From Natranaeroarchaeum sp042663585 (GTDB lineage: Archaea > Halobacteriota > Halobacteria > Halobacteriales > Natronoarchaeaceae), in NCBI RefSeq assembly GCF_042663585.1, contig NZ_JBHTAN010000006.1:1302001-1366000 (forward strand): a stretch of 64,000 nucleotides of DNA, in the 5' to 3' direction. The notes under the pieces are model-generated. The model saw nothing but the letters and a program-made list of their open reading frames with translations, made no database searches and was not told the origin of the DNA. The position numbers and the translations under genes were made by a program. Positions 24,684 to 33,119 of the stretch are shown one piece after another (the first letter of the stretch is position 1; each line of letters opens with the position of its first letter).

Positions 24684-26225
24684 TTAGTCACCACCATCGC
24701 GAGCCCAGTCGCGGGAGCGATCAACGGCGTCCGACCAGCGGTTGTACATCTTGTCCGCTTCGTCGTTCTCCATCTCCGGTTCGAACTCGCGGTCGATCTG
24801 CCAGTTGGCGGTGAGTTCGTCGAGGTCGGACCAGTAGCCGACGGCCAGGCCAGCCGCGTAGGCCGAACCCAGCGCCGTCGTCTCGTCGACTTCCGGACGC
24901 GCGATGTCCGTGTCGATAATGTCGGACTGGAGCTGACAGAGGTAGTTGTTCTTGACCGCGCCACCGTCGACGCGCAGGCTCTGCATGTCGATGCCGCTGT
25001 CGGCTTCCATCGCTTCGGCGACGTCGCGGGTCTGGTAGGCGATTGCCTCCAGGGTCGCGCGAACGATGTGTTCGCGTCGCGTTCCGCGCGTCATGCCGAC
25101 GATTGTCCCGCGTGCACGCTGGTCCCAGTGGGGAGCACCGAGGCCAGTGAATGCGGGGACAAAGTAGACGCCATCCGTCGAATCGACACTGCGCGCGAGC
25201 TCTTCGGTCTCGGCGGCGTCCTCGATCAACGTCAGGTCTTCGAGCCACTCGATCGCTGCACCGGTGATGAAGATCGACCCTTCCAGTGCGTACTGGACGG
25301 GTTCGCCCGAGCGCTGGAACCCGACCGTCGTGAGGAGACCGTTTTCACTGGTAACGGCTTCGTTGCCCGTGTTCATCAGGAAGAAGCTCCCGGTGCCGTA
25401 CGTGTTCTTGGCGTCGCCAGCATCGAAACAGGTCTGGCCGAACAGTGCAGCCTGCTGGTCACCGAGCGCGCCGGCGACCGGTACTTCCGCGTTCAGGAAG
25501 CCGTCGGGGTCAGTGCTACCGTAGGTCTCCTCGTCGCTGGAGGGGCGGACCTCCGGCAGCATCTCGCGGGGCACGTTGAACTCCTCACAGAGTTCGTCGT
25601 CCCACTCCATCTCGTTGATGTCGAACAGCATCGTCCGTGAGGCGTTGCTCACGTCCGTGATGTGATTGCCAGTCAGGTTGTAGATAACCCAGGTGTCGAT
25701 AGTGCCAAAGAGCACGTCGCCCTCAGCGGCGCGCTCCCGGACGTCGGCGGGCCGTGCGCGCTGGGTCTTGATCGGGTCGGCGTTGTCGAGGAGCCACTCG
25801 GCTTTCGTCGCCGAGAAGTACGCGTCGGGTTCGAGACCCGTCTTTGCCTGCACCTCGTCGGCCTTGCCTTCGTCCTGCAGCGTCTCGATGCGGTCGGTCG
25901 TTCGGCGGTCCTGCCAGACGAGCGCGTTGTGGAGCGGTCGGCCGGTGTCTGCGTCCCACAGCAGTGTCGTCTCGCGCTGGTTGGTGACGCCGATGGCTTC
26001 GAGCTGGTCGGGCGTCAGGCCAGCGTCGTTGAGCGCGTCCTGCATGACCTCTTTCGTGTTCTCCCAGATTTCGCGGGGGTCGTGCTCGACCCAACCGGGT
26101 TCCGGGTAGATCTGTTCGTGTGTTTCGTAAGCGTTCGCCACGACCTGCCCGCTGTGGTCGAACACCATGAACCGTGTTCCTGTCGTTCCCTGGTCGACTG
26201 CGCCGACGTAGGTGTTGTCTGTCAT
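24684..26225 (-). CDS. glpK: Glycerol kinase
   Basis: 513 residues with all FGGY-kinase features: DQGTTGTRFMVFDHSG near the N-terminus, LWDADTGRPLHNALVWQDRRTTD and a C-terminal DGGAVKNN block for ATP binding. It makes glycerol-3-phosphate, which the GlpABC dehydrogenase encoded on the other strand then oxidises to dihydroxyacetone phosphate. It is followed directly by the putative glycerol facilitator. This genomic arrangement (glpK plus membrane gene, divergent from glpABC) matches the known haloarchaeal glycerol locus. The paralogue at 20347 shares long identical DNA runs, pointing to recent duplication or ongoing gene conversion. Confidence 0.96.
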   Translation of the reverse strand: MTDNTYVGAVDQGTTGTRFMVFDHSGQVVANAYETHEQIYPEPGWVEHDPREIWENTKEVMQDALNDAGLTPDQLEAIGVTNQRETTLLWDADTGRPLHNALVWQDRRTTDRIETLQDEGKADEVQAKTGLEPDAYFSATKAEWLLDNADPIKTQRARPADVRERAAEGDVLFGTIDTWVIYNLTGNHITDVSNASRTMLFDINEMEWDDELCEEFNVPREMLPEVRPSSDEETYGSTDPDGFLNAEVPVAGALGDQQAALFGQTCFDAGDAKNTYGTGSFFLMNTGNEAVTSENGLLTTVGFQRSGEPVQYALEGSIFITGAAIEWLEDLTLIEDAAETEELARSVDSTDGVYFVPAFTGLGAPHWDQRARGTIVGMTRGTRREHIVRATLEAIAYQTRDVAEAMEADSGIDMQSLRVDGGAVKNNYLCQLQSDIIDTDIARPEVDETTALGSAYAAGLAVGYWSDLDELTANWQIDREFEPEMENDEADKMYNRWSDAVDRSRDWARDGGD

Positions 26226-26328
26226 GATTTCGTTTGGTTGGTTTGCGTCCAGAGTTGGTCGTATACGATGTCCTTACACGGCTGTTTACTCGTAGCGCCG
26301 TGATATCGGTAAACAACAAGTACATTCA

Positions 26329-26342
26329 TTATAAATGTTTCC
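26329..26342 (-). promoter_or_regulatory. Promoter of glpK1
   Basis: Minus strand reads GGAAACATTTATAA, a BRE-TATA pair about 105-115 bases before the glpK1 start, giving an untranslated leader of roughly 80 bases. It resembles the glpK2 promoter. Confidence 0.5.
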
Positions 26343-26376
26343 ACTCAACGGCACAAACACCCCCTAAAGCGGGGCA

Positions 26377-26390
26377 ATTATATATATTAA
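26377..26390 (+). promoter_or_regulatory. Promoter of glpABC
   Basis: ATTATATATATTAA is a strong TATA-like stretch about 105 bases before glpA. A small inverted element CCCC-TAAAG-CGGGG sits immediately upstream (26361-26374) and could be a regulator site. The 268-base gap between glpK1 and glpA holds both divergent promoters. Confidence 0.5.
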
Positions 26391-26493
26391 GTTACATGAA
26401 ATTGGAAATCCCCGGTCGTTCGGAGGTTCTTTATCATCTTCTCGTAAACAGCGGTAAAGTAAAGTAAGCACAGTACGAGCATTCAGAAGACAG

Positions 26494-28236
26494 ATGGAAT
26501 CCAGTACCGGGGTCCTCGTCATCGGCGGCGGGTCGACCGGCACCGGCATCGCGCGTGACCTCGCGATGCGGGGTGCCGACGTCACCCTCGTCGAGCAGGG
26601 GAACCTCACCCACGGGACGACAGGACGGATGCACGGTCTGCTCCATAGCGGCGGGCGATACGCCGTCTCCGATCAGGAGAGCGCCAAAGAGTGCATTCAG
26701 GAGAACAGGGTCCTTCGAGACATCGCAAGCCACTGCGTGGAGATGACTGGTGGGTTGTTCGTTCAGCGACCCGAGGACACGGACGAATACTTCCAGAAGA
26801 AGCTAGAGGGGTGTCGCGAGTGTGACATCCCCGCGGAAGTGCTCTCGCCCGAGGAGGCCAGAGAGATCGAACCGTATCTGGCCAAAGACATCAAGCGCGC
26901 GATCAAGGTGCCTGACGGAGCCATCGACCCGTTCCGCCTCTGTGTTGCGAACGCTGTCAGCACGGAAAACCACGGTGGACGCGTCGAAACGCACGCCCCC
27001 GTCACCGACGTCCTCATCGAGGATGGTGAGGTCGTCGGCGTCGAGGTCGAGCACGAGACCGGCCAGGGCAAGCGCGAGCACGGGAAGGCCGGGCAAACGG
27101 AGAAAATCTACGCCGACCACGTGGTCAACGCCACCGGTGCGTGGGCCGGACGGATCGGCGAGATGGCGGGCGTCGAGGTCGAAGTACGACCCTCGAAAGG
27201 CGTGATGGTCGTGATGAACTGTCGGCAGGTCGACACCGTTGTCAATCGGTGTCAGCCCAAAGGCGACGCCGACATCGTCGTCCCCCACGAGACGACCGCT
27301 ATCCTCGGCACGACCGACGAGGAGGTCGACGACCCCGAGGACTATCCCGAGGAGCAGTGGGAGGTCGACCGGATGATCGACGAACTCAAACAACTGGTAC
27401 CGATCCTCGACGAGGCGCGGACGATACGCTCGTTCTGGGGCGTCCGTCCGCTGTACGAGCCACCGGATACTGGAACCTCCGACCCGACCGACATCACGCG
27501 CCAGTTCTTCCTGCTGGACCACGACGACCGCGACGATCTGCCGGGAATGACCTCGATCGTCGGCGGCAAGTTCACGACCTACCGGATGATGGCCGAGACG
27601 ATTTCCGATCACGTCTCCGAGCGTCTCGGCATCGACGCCGAGTGCCGGACCGCCGACGTCCCGCTCCCCGGTAGCAAGGACGAAACCGTCCTCAACGACG
27701 CGATGGATCGCTTCGGGCTACGCTCGCCAATCGCCCGACGAAGTAAACAACGTCTCGGCAACCGCGCCGACGAGGTTCTCGATGTGGACGAAGCGAATCC
27801 GGTTATCTGCCAGTGTGAGGGCGTCACCCGCGCCGAAATCAAAGACGCAGTCAGTCAGGCCGGCACCGACCTCAACGCGGTTCGCATCCGCACGCGTGCG
27901 TCGATGGGTAACTGCCAGGGTGGCTTTTGCTCCCGTGCGATGGCGGACGTTCTCCACCCCGAGTACGAGGAGGAGATCGCCAGAGAGGCGTACGACGAAC
28001 TGTTCCAGGAGCGCTGGAAAGGCGAAGTACACGCCCTGTGGGGCGAACAGCTCTCACAGGCCATGTTGAACTACGCGCTCCACGCGACGACGCTCAACGC
28101 CGACTCGGATCCCGCACGACTCGATCAGGAGGTCGACTTCGGCGCGTTCGACGCCGGACGTCCGACCGACGCAGTCGAGGGAGCCGAAGGTGGCGATAGC
28201 GCCGTCGCGACCGATGGAGGCCACGATGGCGATTGA
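26494..28236 (+). CDS. glpA: Anaerobic-type glycerol-3-phosphate dehydrogenase subunit A
   Basis: 580 residues. The FAD-binding motif VLVIGGGSTGTGIARDLAMRG is at about residues 7-27. The middle carries the DAO-type substrate domain, and the C-terminal quarter has a BFD-like iron-sulfur domain with four Cys (ICQCEGVT and GNCQGGFC). GlpA oxidises glycerol-3-phosphate to dihydroxyacetone phosphate and passes electrons through GlpB and GlpC to the quinone pool. It is first in glpABC and overlaps glpB. The gene is full length for the family. Confidence 0.95.
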   Translation: MESSTGVLVIGGGSTGTGIARDLAMRGADVTLVEQGNLTHGTTGRMHGLLHSGGRYAVSDQESAKECIQENRVLRDIASHCVEMTGGLFVQRPEDTDEYFQKKLEGCRECDIPAEVLSPEEAREIEPYLAKDIKRAIKVPDGAIDPFRLCVANAVSTENHGGRVETHAPVTDVLIEDGEVVGVEVEHETGQGKREHGKAGQTEKIYADHVVNATGAWAGRIGEMAGVEVEVRPSKGVMVVMNCRQVDTVVNRCQPKGDADIVVPHETTAILGTTDEEVDDPEDYPEEQWEVDRMIDELKQLVPILDEARTIRSFWGVRPLYEPPDTGTSDPTDITRQFFLLDHDDRDDLPGMTSIVGGKFTTYRMMAETISDHVSERLGIDAECRTADVPLPGSKDETVLNDAMDRFGLRSPIARRSKQRLGNRADEVLDVDEANPVICQCEGVTRAEIKDAVSQAGTDLNAVRIRTRASMGNCQGGFCSRAMADVLHPEYEEEIAREAYDELFQERWKGEVHALWGEQLSQAMLNYALHATTLNADSDPARLDQEVDFGAFDAGRPTDAVEGAEGGDSAVATDGGHDGD

Positions 28237-29503
28237 AGACGACGTGCTGGTAGTCGGCGGCGGTCTCGCCGGCATTGCGGCCGCAGTCGGCGCACACGAA
28301 CAGGGCGCACGAGTCCGACTCGTCTCACACAAACAGAGCACGATGCGACAGGCCAGCGGCCTCATCGACATCCTCGGCTATACGCCCGACGGCGATGGGC
28401 CGGTCGTCGATCCGTTCGACGCAATCGAGGAACTCCCGGAGGGCCACCCCTACGAGCGGGTCGGCGTCGATGCCGTCCGCGCCGGACTGGACATGTTCGA
28501 CGACGCCGCGGGCGACGCGTACACGGGCGGCCACACCGACAAGAACGCGCTCGTCCCGACCCACGGCGGGGCGATCAAGCCGACCGCACGCTACCCCGAG
28601 AGCGCGGCGTCTGGGGTGGCGAGCGCCGGCGGAGACACGCTTTTCGTCGGGTTCGACTCCATGATCGAGTTCGACGCCCCGGTCGCCGCCGAGCATCTGG
28701 CCGCGACCGGCGTCCCCTACGAGACAGAGGGCGTAACGATCGAGTTCCCTGGCGGACTGCGCGACGACGCCAAAGTTACACGCTTTGCCCATCTGCTGGA
28801 CCGGAACGACGACCTCACGGTCGACGGAACGGACGTACCGGCCCGAACGGCACTCGCCGAGCGAGTGAAAGATCATATCGGGGATCACGAACGCGTCGGG
28901 TTCCCCGCAGTGCTGGGGGACGACCACCCCGCCGATATCCGCGAGGAGTTGGCGAACCGACTGGGCGCGGCCGTCTTCGAGGTACCGATGGGCCCGCCGA
29001 GTCTGCCCGGCCTCCGACTGGAGGATCGGTTGTATGAGTATCTTCACGAGGTCGGCGTCCGTGTATCGACTGGCAATCCGATCGTCGACGTCGAACCGGA
29101 CGGCGGCCACGTCGACCGCGTCGTCAGCGATCACTCGGGCCGCAAAGTCCCCTACAAAGCCGATGAGTACATCCTGGCGACAGGCGGACTGGTCGGCAAA
29201 GGTATCGATTCTGACCGGGAAGGCGTCTACGAACCGGTGTTCGACTGTCACGTTCCACACCCAGCGGACCGGTACGACTGGTTCGAGGACGGCGCGTTCG
29301 ACGACCACGAGTTCGCTCGCTTCGGCGTTCCCGTCGATACGGAACTACGACCGCTGGACGCGAACGACGAACCCGAGTTCGAGAACCTGCGGGCGGCGGG
29401 CAGTATTCTCGGCGGCTACGACTTCCCCTCGGAAAAATCCGGCTCCGGCGTCTCGCTGGCGACCGGCTATGCCGCCGGCGAAACGGCAGGTGAACGAGTA
29501 TGA
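28226..29503 (+). CDS. glpB: Anaerobic-type glycerol-3-phosphate dehydrogenase subunit B
   Basis: 425 residues from the ATG at 28226, chosen because a GGAGG lies about 8 bases before it and the FAD motif (DVLVVGGGLAGIAAAVGAHE) then begins at residue 6. An earlier in-frame ATG at 28190 is possible. GlpB is the FAD/FMN subunit linking GlpA to the membrane subunit. The C-terminal GYDFPSEKSGSGVSLATGYAAG block is characteristic. It overlaps glpA by 11 bases, so translation is coupled. Confidence 0.93.
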   Translation: MAIEDDVLVVGGGLAGIAAAVGAHEQGARVRLVSHKQSTMRQASGLIDILGYTPDGDGPVVDPFDAIEELPEGHPYERVGVDAVRAGLDMFDDAAGDAYTGGHTDKNALVPTHGGAIKPTARYPESAASGVASAGGDTLFVGFDSMIEFDAPVAAEHLAATGVPYETEGVTIEFPGGLRDDAKVTRFAHLLDRNDDLTVDGTDVPARTALAERVKDHIGDHERVGFPAVLGDDHPADIREELANRLGAAVFEVPMGPPSLPGLRLEDRLYEYLHEVGVRVSTGNPIVDVEPDGGHVDRVVSDHSGRKVPYKADEYILATGGLVGKGIDSDREGVYEPVFDCHVPHPADRYDWFEDGAFDDHEFARFGVPVDTELRPLDANDEPEFENLRAAGSILGGYDFPSEKSGSGVSLATGYAAGETAGERV

Positions 29504-29539
29504 ACGAGACGTACGAATGCGGCGACGAGGTGAGTTCCC

Positions 29540-30826
29540 ATGAGTGATTCCCAGCAACCAGACGATTTCGAACCGGTAAACGTGTTTGCGGAAACGGACG
29601 GAATGGATCTCCGACCGGGCTCCGACGACTGTTACAAGTGCTCGATCTGCGATACGAACTGCCCGGTCGCAGAGGTCGACGATGACTTCCCCGGCCCGAA
29701 GTTCCAGGGTCCGGAGCAGTGGCGTCTCAAACGCAAGGAGGACGCCGACATCGACGACTCCATCATGGAGTGTTCGAACTGTCTCCGGTGTGACAACGCC
29801 TGTCCGTCCGAAGTGCCGCTGAGTCAGATGCACAACACGGCACGAGGCGAGTACGTGGACAACCAGATGGAGAAGCTTTCGGTAGAGTACATCCGAAACC
29901 GGGTTCTGGCGAACTACCGGACCTCGGCCTATTTGGCGAGCCTCTTCCCCAGAACGGCGTCGTTCGTCATGAACTTCGGCCCCGTCCGCTGGGGGATGGA
30001 GAAGGTGATGGGTATCCCCAGCGAGCGGGAGTTCCCCGAGTTCGCGACGACGACGTTCCGGGAGTGGTGGAACGACCGCGGCGGCGCACAGGTACAGAAC
30101 CCGGACAAGCGGGTCGCGTACTTCCACGGCTGTTACTCGAACTACAACACCCCGGAAGTCGGGAAGGCGCTCGTGCACGTCTACGAGGAACTGGGCTACG
30201 AGATCATGATCCCCGACCAGGGATGCTCCGGGACGCCCATGTTCGCCAACGGGATGCTCTCCGACGCGCGACGACACGCCGAAACCAACGTCGAGAATCT
30301 GGCTGCGGCCATCGAGGACGGCGCGGACATCATCGCCTCCTGTACGTCCTGCTCCCTGGCACTGCGCCAGGAGTACCCGGAACTGTTCGACATCGACGGC
30401 ATCGAGGACGTCTCGAACCACACCTACGACGCACTGGAGTATCTTCGGATCTACGAGGATCTCGAGGGAGAGCTCCAGGGTTCGGAGGTCGATTTCCCGG
30501 ATCTGGCCTACCACGCGCCATGTCACTCGCGGAATCAGGGGCTTGACGGACAGGCCCTGGAACTCATCGAGAACGTCGACGGCGTCACTGCGGAGGACGT
30601 CGGCGACTCCTGTTCGGGCATCTCCGGCACCTACGGCTGGAAGACCGAGCACTACGAGACGTCGATGGAGATCGGCGAGGAGATGTTCGAGCACATGGAA
30701 CACGCCGAGGGCGACGTCGGCATGACGGAGTGCCCGACCTGCGCGATGCAGATGGAACACGGCACTGGCTACGAGATCAAACACCCCCTGGAAGTACTCG
30801 AAGCCGCGCTCGTCTCGGAAGAATAA
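29540..30826 (+). CDS. glpC: Anaerobic-type glycerol-3-phosphate dehydrogenase subunit C
   Basis: 428 residues. Two ferredoxin-type 4Fe-4S motifs are complete (CYKCSICDTNCPV near residue 31 and CSNCLRCDNACPS near residue 76), followed by two Cys-Cys-Gly domains (FHGCYSNYN and HAPCHSRNQGLDG). GlpC anchors the GlpAB dimer to the membrane and hands electrons to quinone. It is the last gene of glpABC, 36 bases after glpB. Confidence 0.94.
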   Translation: MSDSQQPDDFEPVNVFAETDGMDLRPGSDDCYKCSICDTNCPVAEVDDDFPGPKFQGPEQWRLKRKEDADIDDSIMECSNCLRCDNACPSEVPLSQMHNTARGEYVDNQMEKLSVEYIRNRVLANYRTSAYLASLFPRTASFVMNFGPVRWGMEKVMGIPSEREFPEFATTTFREWWNDRGGAQVQNPDKRVAYFHGCYSNYNTPEVGKALVHVYEELGYEIMIPDQGCSGTPMFANGMLSDARRHAETNVENLAAAIEDGADIIASCTSCSLALRQEYPELFDIDGIEDVSNHTYDALEYLRIYEDLEGELQGSEVDFPDLAYHAPCHSRNQGLDGQALELIENVDGVTAEDVGDSCSGISGTYGWKTEHYETSMEIGEEMFEHMEHAEGDVGMTECPTCAMQMEHGTGYEIKHPLEVLEAALVSEE

Positions 30827-30854
30827 TGACGAGCAGACACATACGATCCGCCCG

Positions 30855-32000
30855 ATGGATCTGAGCGAACGGATCGCTCGTCGTCAGCAGACGACTGCGA
30901 GCCAGTCCCTCATCACGCACGAGAACGCCCTGAATCCGGCCGCCCACCTCCCGGAACCGATCGGACGGGGGGCAATACTTGAGCAGCTATTGGACGCAAT
31001 AGGACCGGTATTCGAGGGGGAGATCCCCGAGGACATCGCGGTCTGTGGGCCAAGCGGGGCGGGGAAATCCGCTATCGTTACTGCCATGTTTACGCATCTA
31101 AACGATAGCTTCACCGAGACGGACGGATCGATCGGAACGACCACCCGATCCGGTTCGGCCGCTCCGATGGCACAGTTCGCCTACGTCAACACCCGCCAGA
31201 TCGATAGCACGTTCCAGTTCTATCACGCCATCCTGGATACGGTCTCGCCGGACCCCGTCCCCCGCCGTGGTATCGGAACGGACGAACTCAAAGACCGACT
31301 GGAGTCGGCAATCAGTGGGAGTAGGCCGGTATGTATCGCGGTCGACCACATCGAGGACGGAGCGTTCTCCGTCGACGAAGCGATCGAACTCGTCGAACCC
31401 ATCGAGTCCTCGGTGGGGTTGCTCGTCATCGCCAATGAGGAGATAGACGACTGGACGGGACAGCACGTCGAGGTCCCGGGATATCGGCCACACTCGCTCG
31501 TCGATCTGTTGACTGAGCGCGCCTCCTACGGGCTAGCCAGCGGTTCTATCTCTCATGGCCTGGCGCGACAGGTGGCGAACTGGGCTGACGGCGACGCACA
31601 CGATGCTCTCGCCGCACTGTTCGGTGCCGCGATCCACGCCCAGAAGAACGCCAACGATCGAATCACTACGGCGGATATCACGGCGGGGATCGATGCCGTG
31701 CCCGAGGAGAGCGTACAGACCGGGCGCGTACTTGCGCTCCCCGAAAACCGGCGTGAGGTGCTCGTCGAACTGCTTTCAGTCGGTCCTGAAGCCGTTACGA
31801 TCAGCGAGGTCGCGGAGGCCGTCGGCCGTCGAACCGATCTCTCGCCGAACACCGTCCAGCGGTTCCTCTACGAACTGGCCGAGGAAGGGATCCTCAAACG
31901 AACCGTCGTCAACCGAAGCGGATCGGACGGCCGGCGGCCCACGACGGTCATCCCCTGCTTCCCGACGCTCGTTTTCCAGCGCCTCGAAGCGGAGAAGTAG
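30855..32000 (+). CDS. Orc1/Cdc6-like AAA ATPase with altered Walker B
   Basis: 381 residues. The N-terminal part IGRGAILEQLLDAIGPVF and Walker A CGPSGAGKSAIVT (residues about 55-67) match archaeal Orc1/Cdc6. The expected Walker B (hydrophobic run plus Asp-Glu) reads VCIAVDHIEDG, with His in place of the catalytic Glu. A C-terminal winged helix is present (LLSVGPEAVTISEVAEAVGRR ... NTVQRFLYELAEEGILKR). Orc1/Cdc6 proteins recognise replication origins. Only about 28 bases separate it from glpC and I see no origin repeats beside it, so this is probably a divergent paralogue and not an origin-linked initiator. Confidence 0.8.
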   Translation: MDLSERIARRQQTTASQSLITHENALNPAAHLPEPIGRGAILEQLLDAIGPVFEGEIPEDIAVCGPSGAGKSAIVTAMFTHLNDSFTETDGSIGTTTRSGSAAPMAQFAYVNTRQIDSTFQFYHAILDTVSPDPVPRRGIGTDELKDRLESAISGSRPVCIAVDHIEDGAFSVDEAIELVEPIESSVGLLVIANEEIDDWTGQHVEVPGYRPHSLVDLLTERASYGLASGSISHGLARQVANWADGDAHDALAALFGAAIHAQKNANDRITTADITAGIDAVPEESVQTGRVLALPENRREVLVELLSVGPEAVTISEVAEAVGRRTDLSPNTVQRFLYELAEEGILKRTVVNRSGSDGRRPTTVIPCFPTLVFQRLEAEK

Positions 32001-32070
32001 CACTGACTCACGCCGAACGCTTGGCCGAACACGTATCCGATGCTTTCTTCGAGGAGTCCGTCAGCGAGGC

Positions 32071-33045
32071 TCAGGCGCTGTCGACGTACTCCAAGTCGTC
32101 AGTGTACCGGTCGAGCGCGAACACCGCCGCCGCACCGAGGACGGCCGCGATCAGGATCGGCCCCAGCGGTTCGAGGATGCTGGTCAGGAACACCGTCGGC
32201 GAGCGGGTTGCCGGTACGACAGAGACGTTTGCCACGACCTGCTGCGCCGGGAGCAGTAGCCCGCCGATCATGAGCGCAACGAGAAACGCGAGTGTCTCGG
32301 CCCGGTGGCGTTCGAGCGCACGTTTGACGAGATGTGCGACAGAGAGGAGGCCGACGGCTGCGCCGGTCAGGAAGGTGACGACGACGAGTCCAGTCGAGAG
32401 TAGTTCGGGCGTAGTACCGCTAGAAAAGAGAGAGAGCAGGCCATCGATGAAGCCGTTCAGTGTATCCAACATGAAGTAGTACTGACCGAGGACGAGCAGG
32501 AAGAAGGCACCCGAGACGCCGGGGAGCACCATCGCGCTGACAGCGATCACTCCGGCAACGAAGACGACAGGAAGCGCGTGCGAGATAGAGCCCGCAGTGA
32601 CGAGTGTGACGCCTCCCGCAATCGCAATGCCGACCGTCATGATCGGGACGAGCCGTCGGGGAGGAAGCCGAATCTGATCCGCGAGAACGACCGCCGACGC
32701 GCCGATCAGCCCGAAGAAAAACGCCGCAGTCGTCCCGGGATAGGACTCCGCGAGAGTGCCGACGATGCGCGAGACCGCAAGGATAGCCGTTCCCACACCC
32801 GCCCCGAGCGCTAACAGGAAGCCGATATCCATCCGTCCGACGCCTTCCGAGAAGGCGGTCCGTGCTTCGGGGTCGTGGGGACGGAGCGCGTAGCCGATCA
32901 ACCGTGGATCGAGCGTCGTGATCGCCGTGACGAGGCGTTCGTAGATTCCCGTAATCAGGGCGATCGTTCCGCCAGAGACGCCGGGAACCATGTCCGCGAT
33001 ACCCATACAGAAGCCTTTGAGATAGATCGAGAGCCAGTCGTTCAT
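32071..33045 (-). CDS. DUF368 polyprenyl-phosphate translocase
   Basis: 324 residues with about 10 hydrophobic segments. Two copies of the family signature are visible: MVPGVSGGTIALITGIYERL near residue 20 and VLPGVSGAFFLLVLGQYY further on, in an inverted-repeat transporter layout. DUF368 proteins in bacteria return undecaprenyl phosphate to the cytoplasmic face. Here the gene lies 74 bases after aglB on the same strand. Since AglB releases dolichyl (pyro)phosphate outside the cell, this protein is well placed to recycle dolichyl phosphate (inference from context and family). Confidence 0.88.
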   Translation of the reverse strand: MNDWLSIYLKGFCMGIADMVPGVSGGTIALITGIYERLVTAITTLDPRLIGYALRPHDPEARTAFSEGVGRMDIGFLLALGAGVGTAILAVSRIVGTLAESYPGTTAAFFFGLIGASAVVLADQIRLPPRRLVPIMTVGIAIAGGVTLVTAGSISHALPVVFVAGVIAVSAMVLPGVSGAFFLLVLGQYYFMLDTLNGFIDGLLSLFSSGTTPELLSTGLVVVTFLTGAAVGLLSVAHLVKRALERHRAETLAFLVALMIGGLLLPAQQVVANVSVVPATRSPTVFLTSILEPLGPILIAAVLGAAAVFALDRYTDDLEYVDSA

Positions 33046-33119
33046 CTACACGTACCAACAGGGGAGGAGATTAAAACGGTTAATGTATCGGACAGCCAGT
33101 GTTTCTCACGGCCGACCGA

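Noticed and set aside
29500..29547. 15-codon frame between glpB and glpC
   Set aside because: Overlaps both genes, too short, no supporting signal.
30827..30854. Replication origin next to the Orc1/Cdc6-like gene
   Set aside because: Only 28 bases upstream and no repeated origin-recognition boxes seen on either side.
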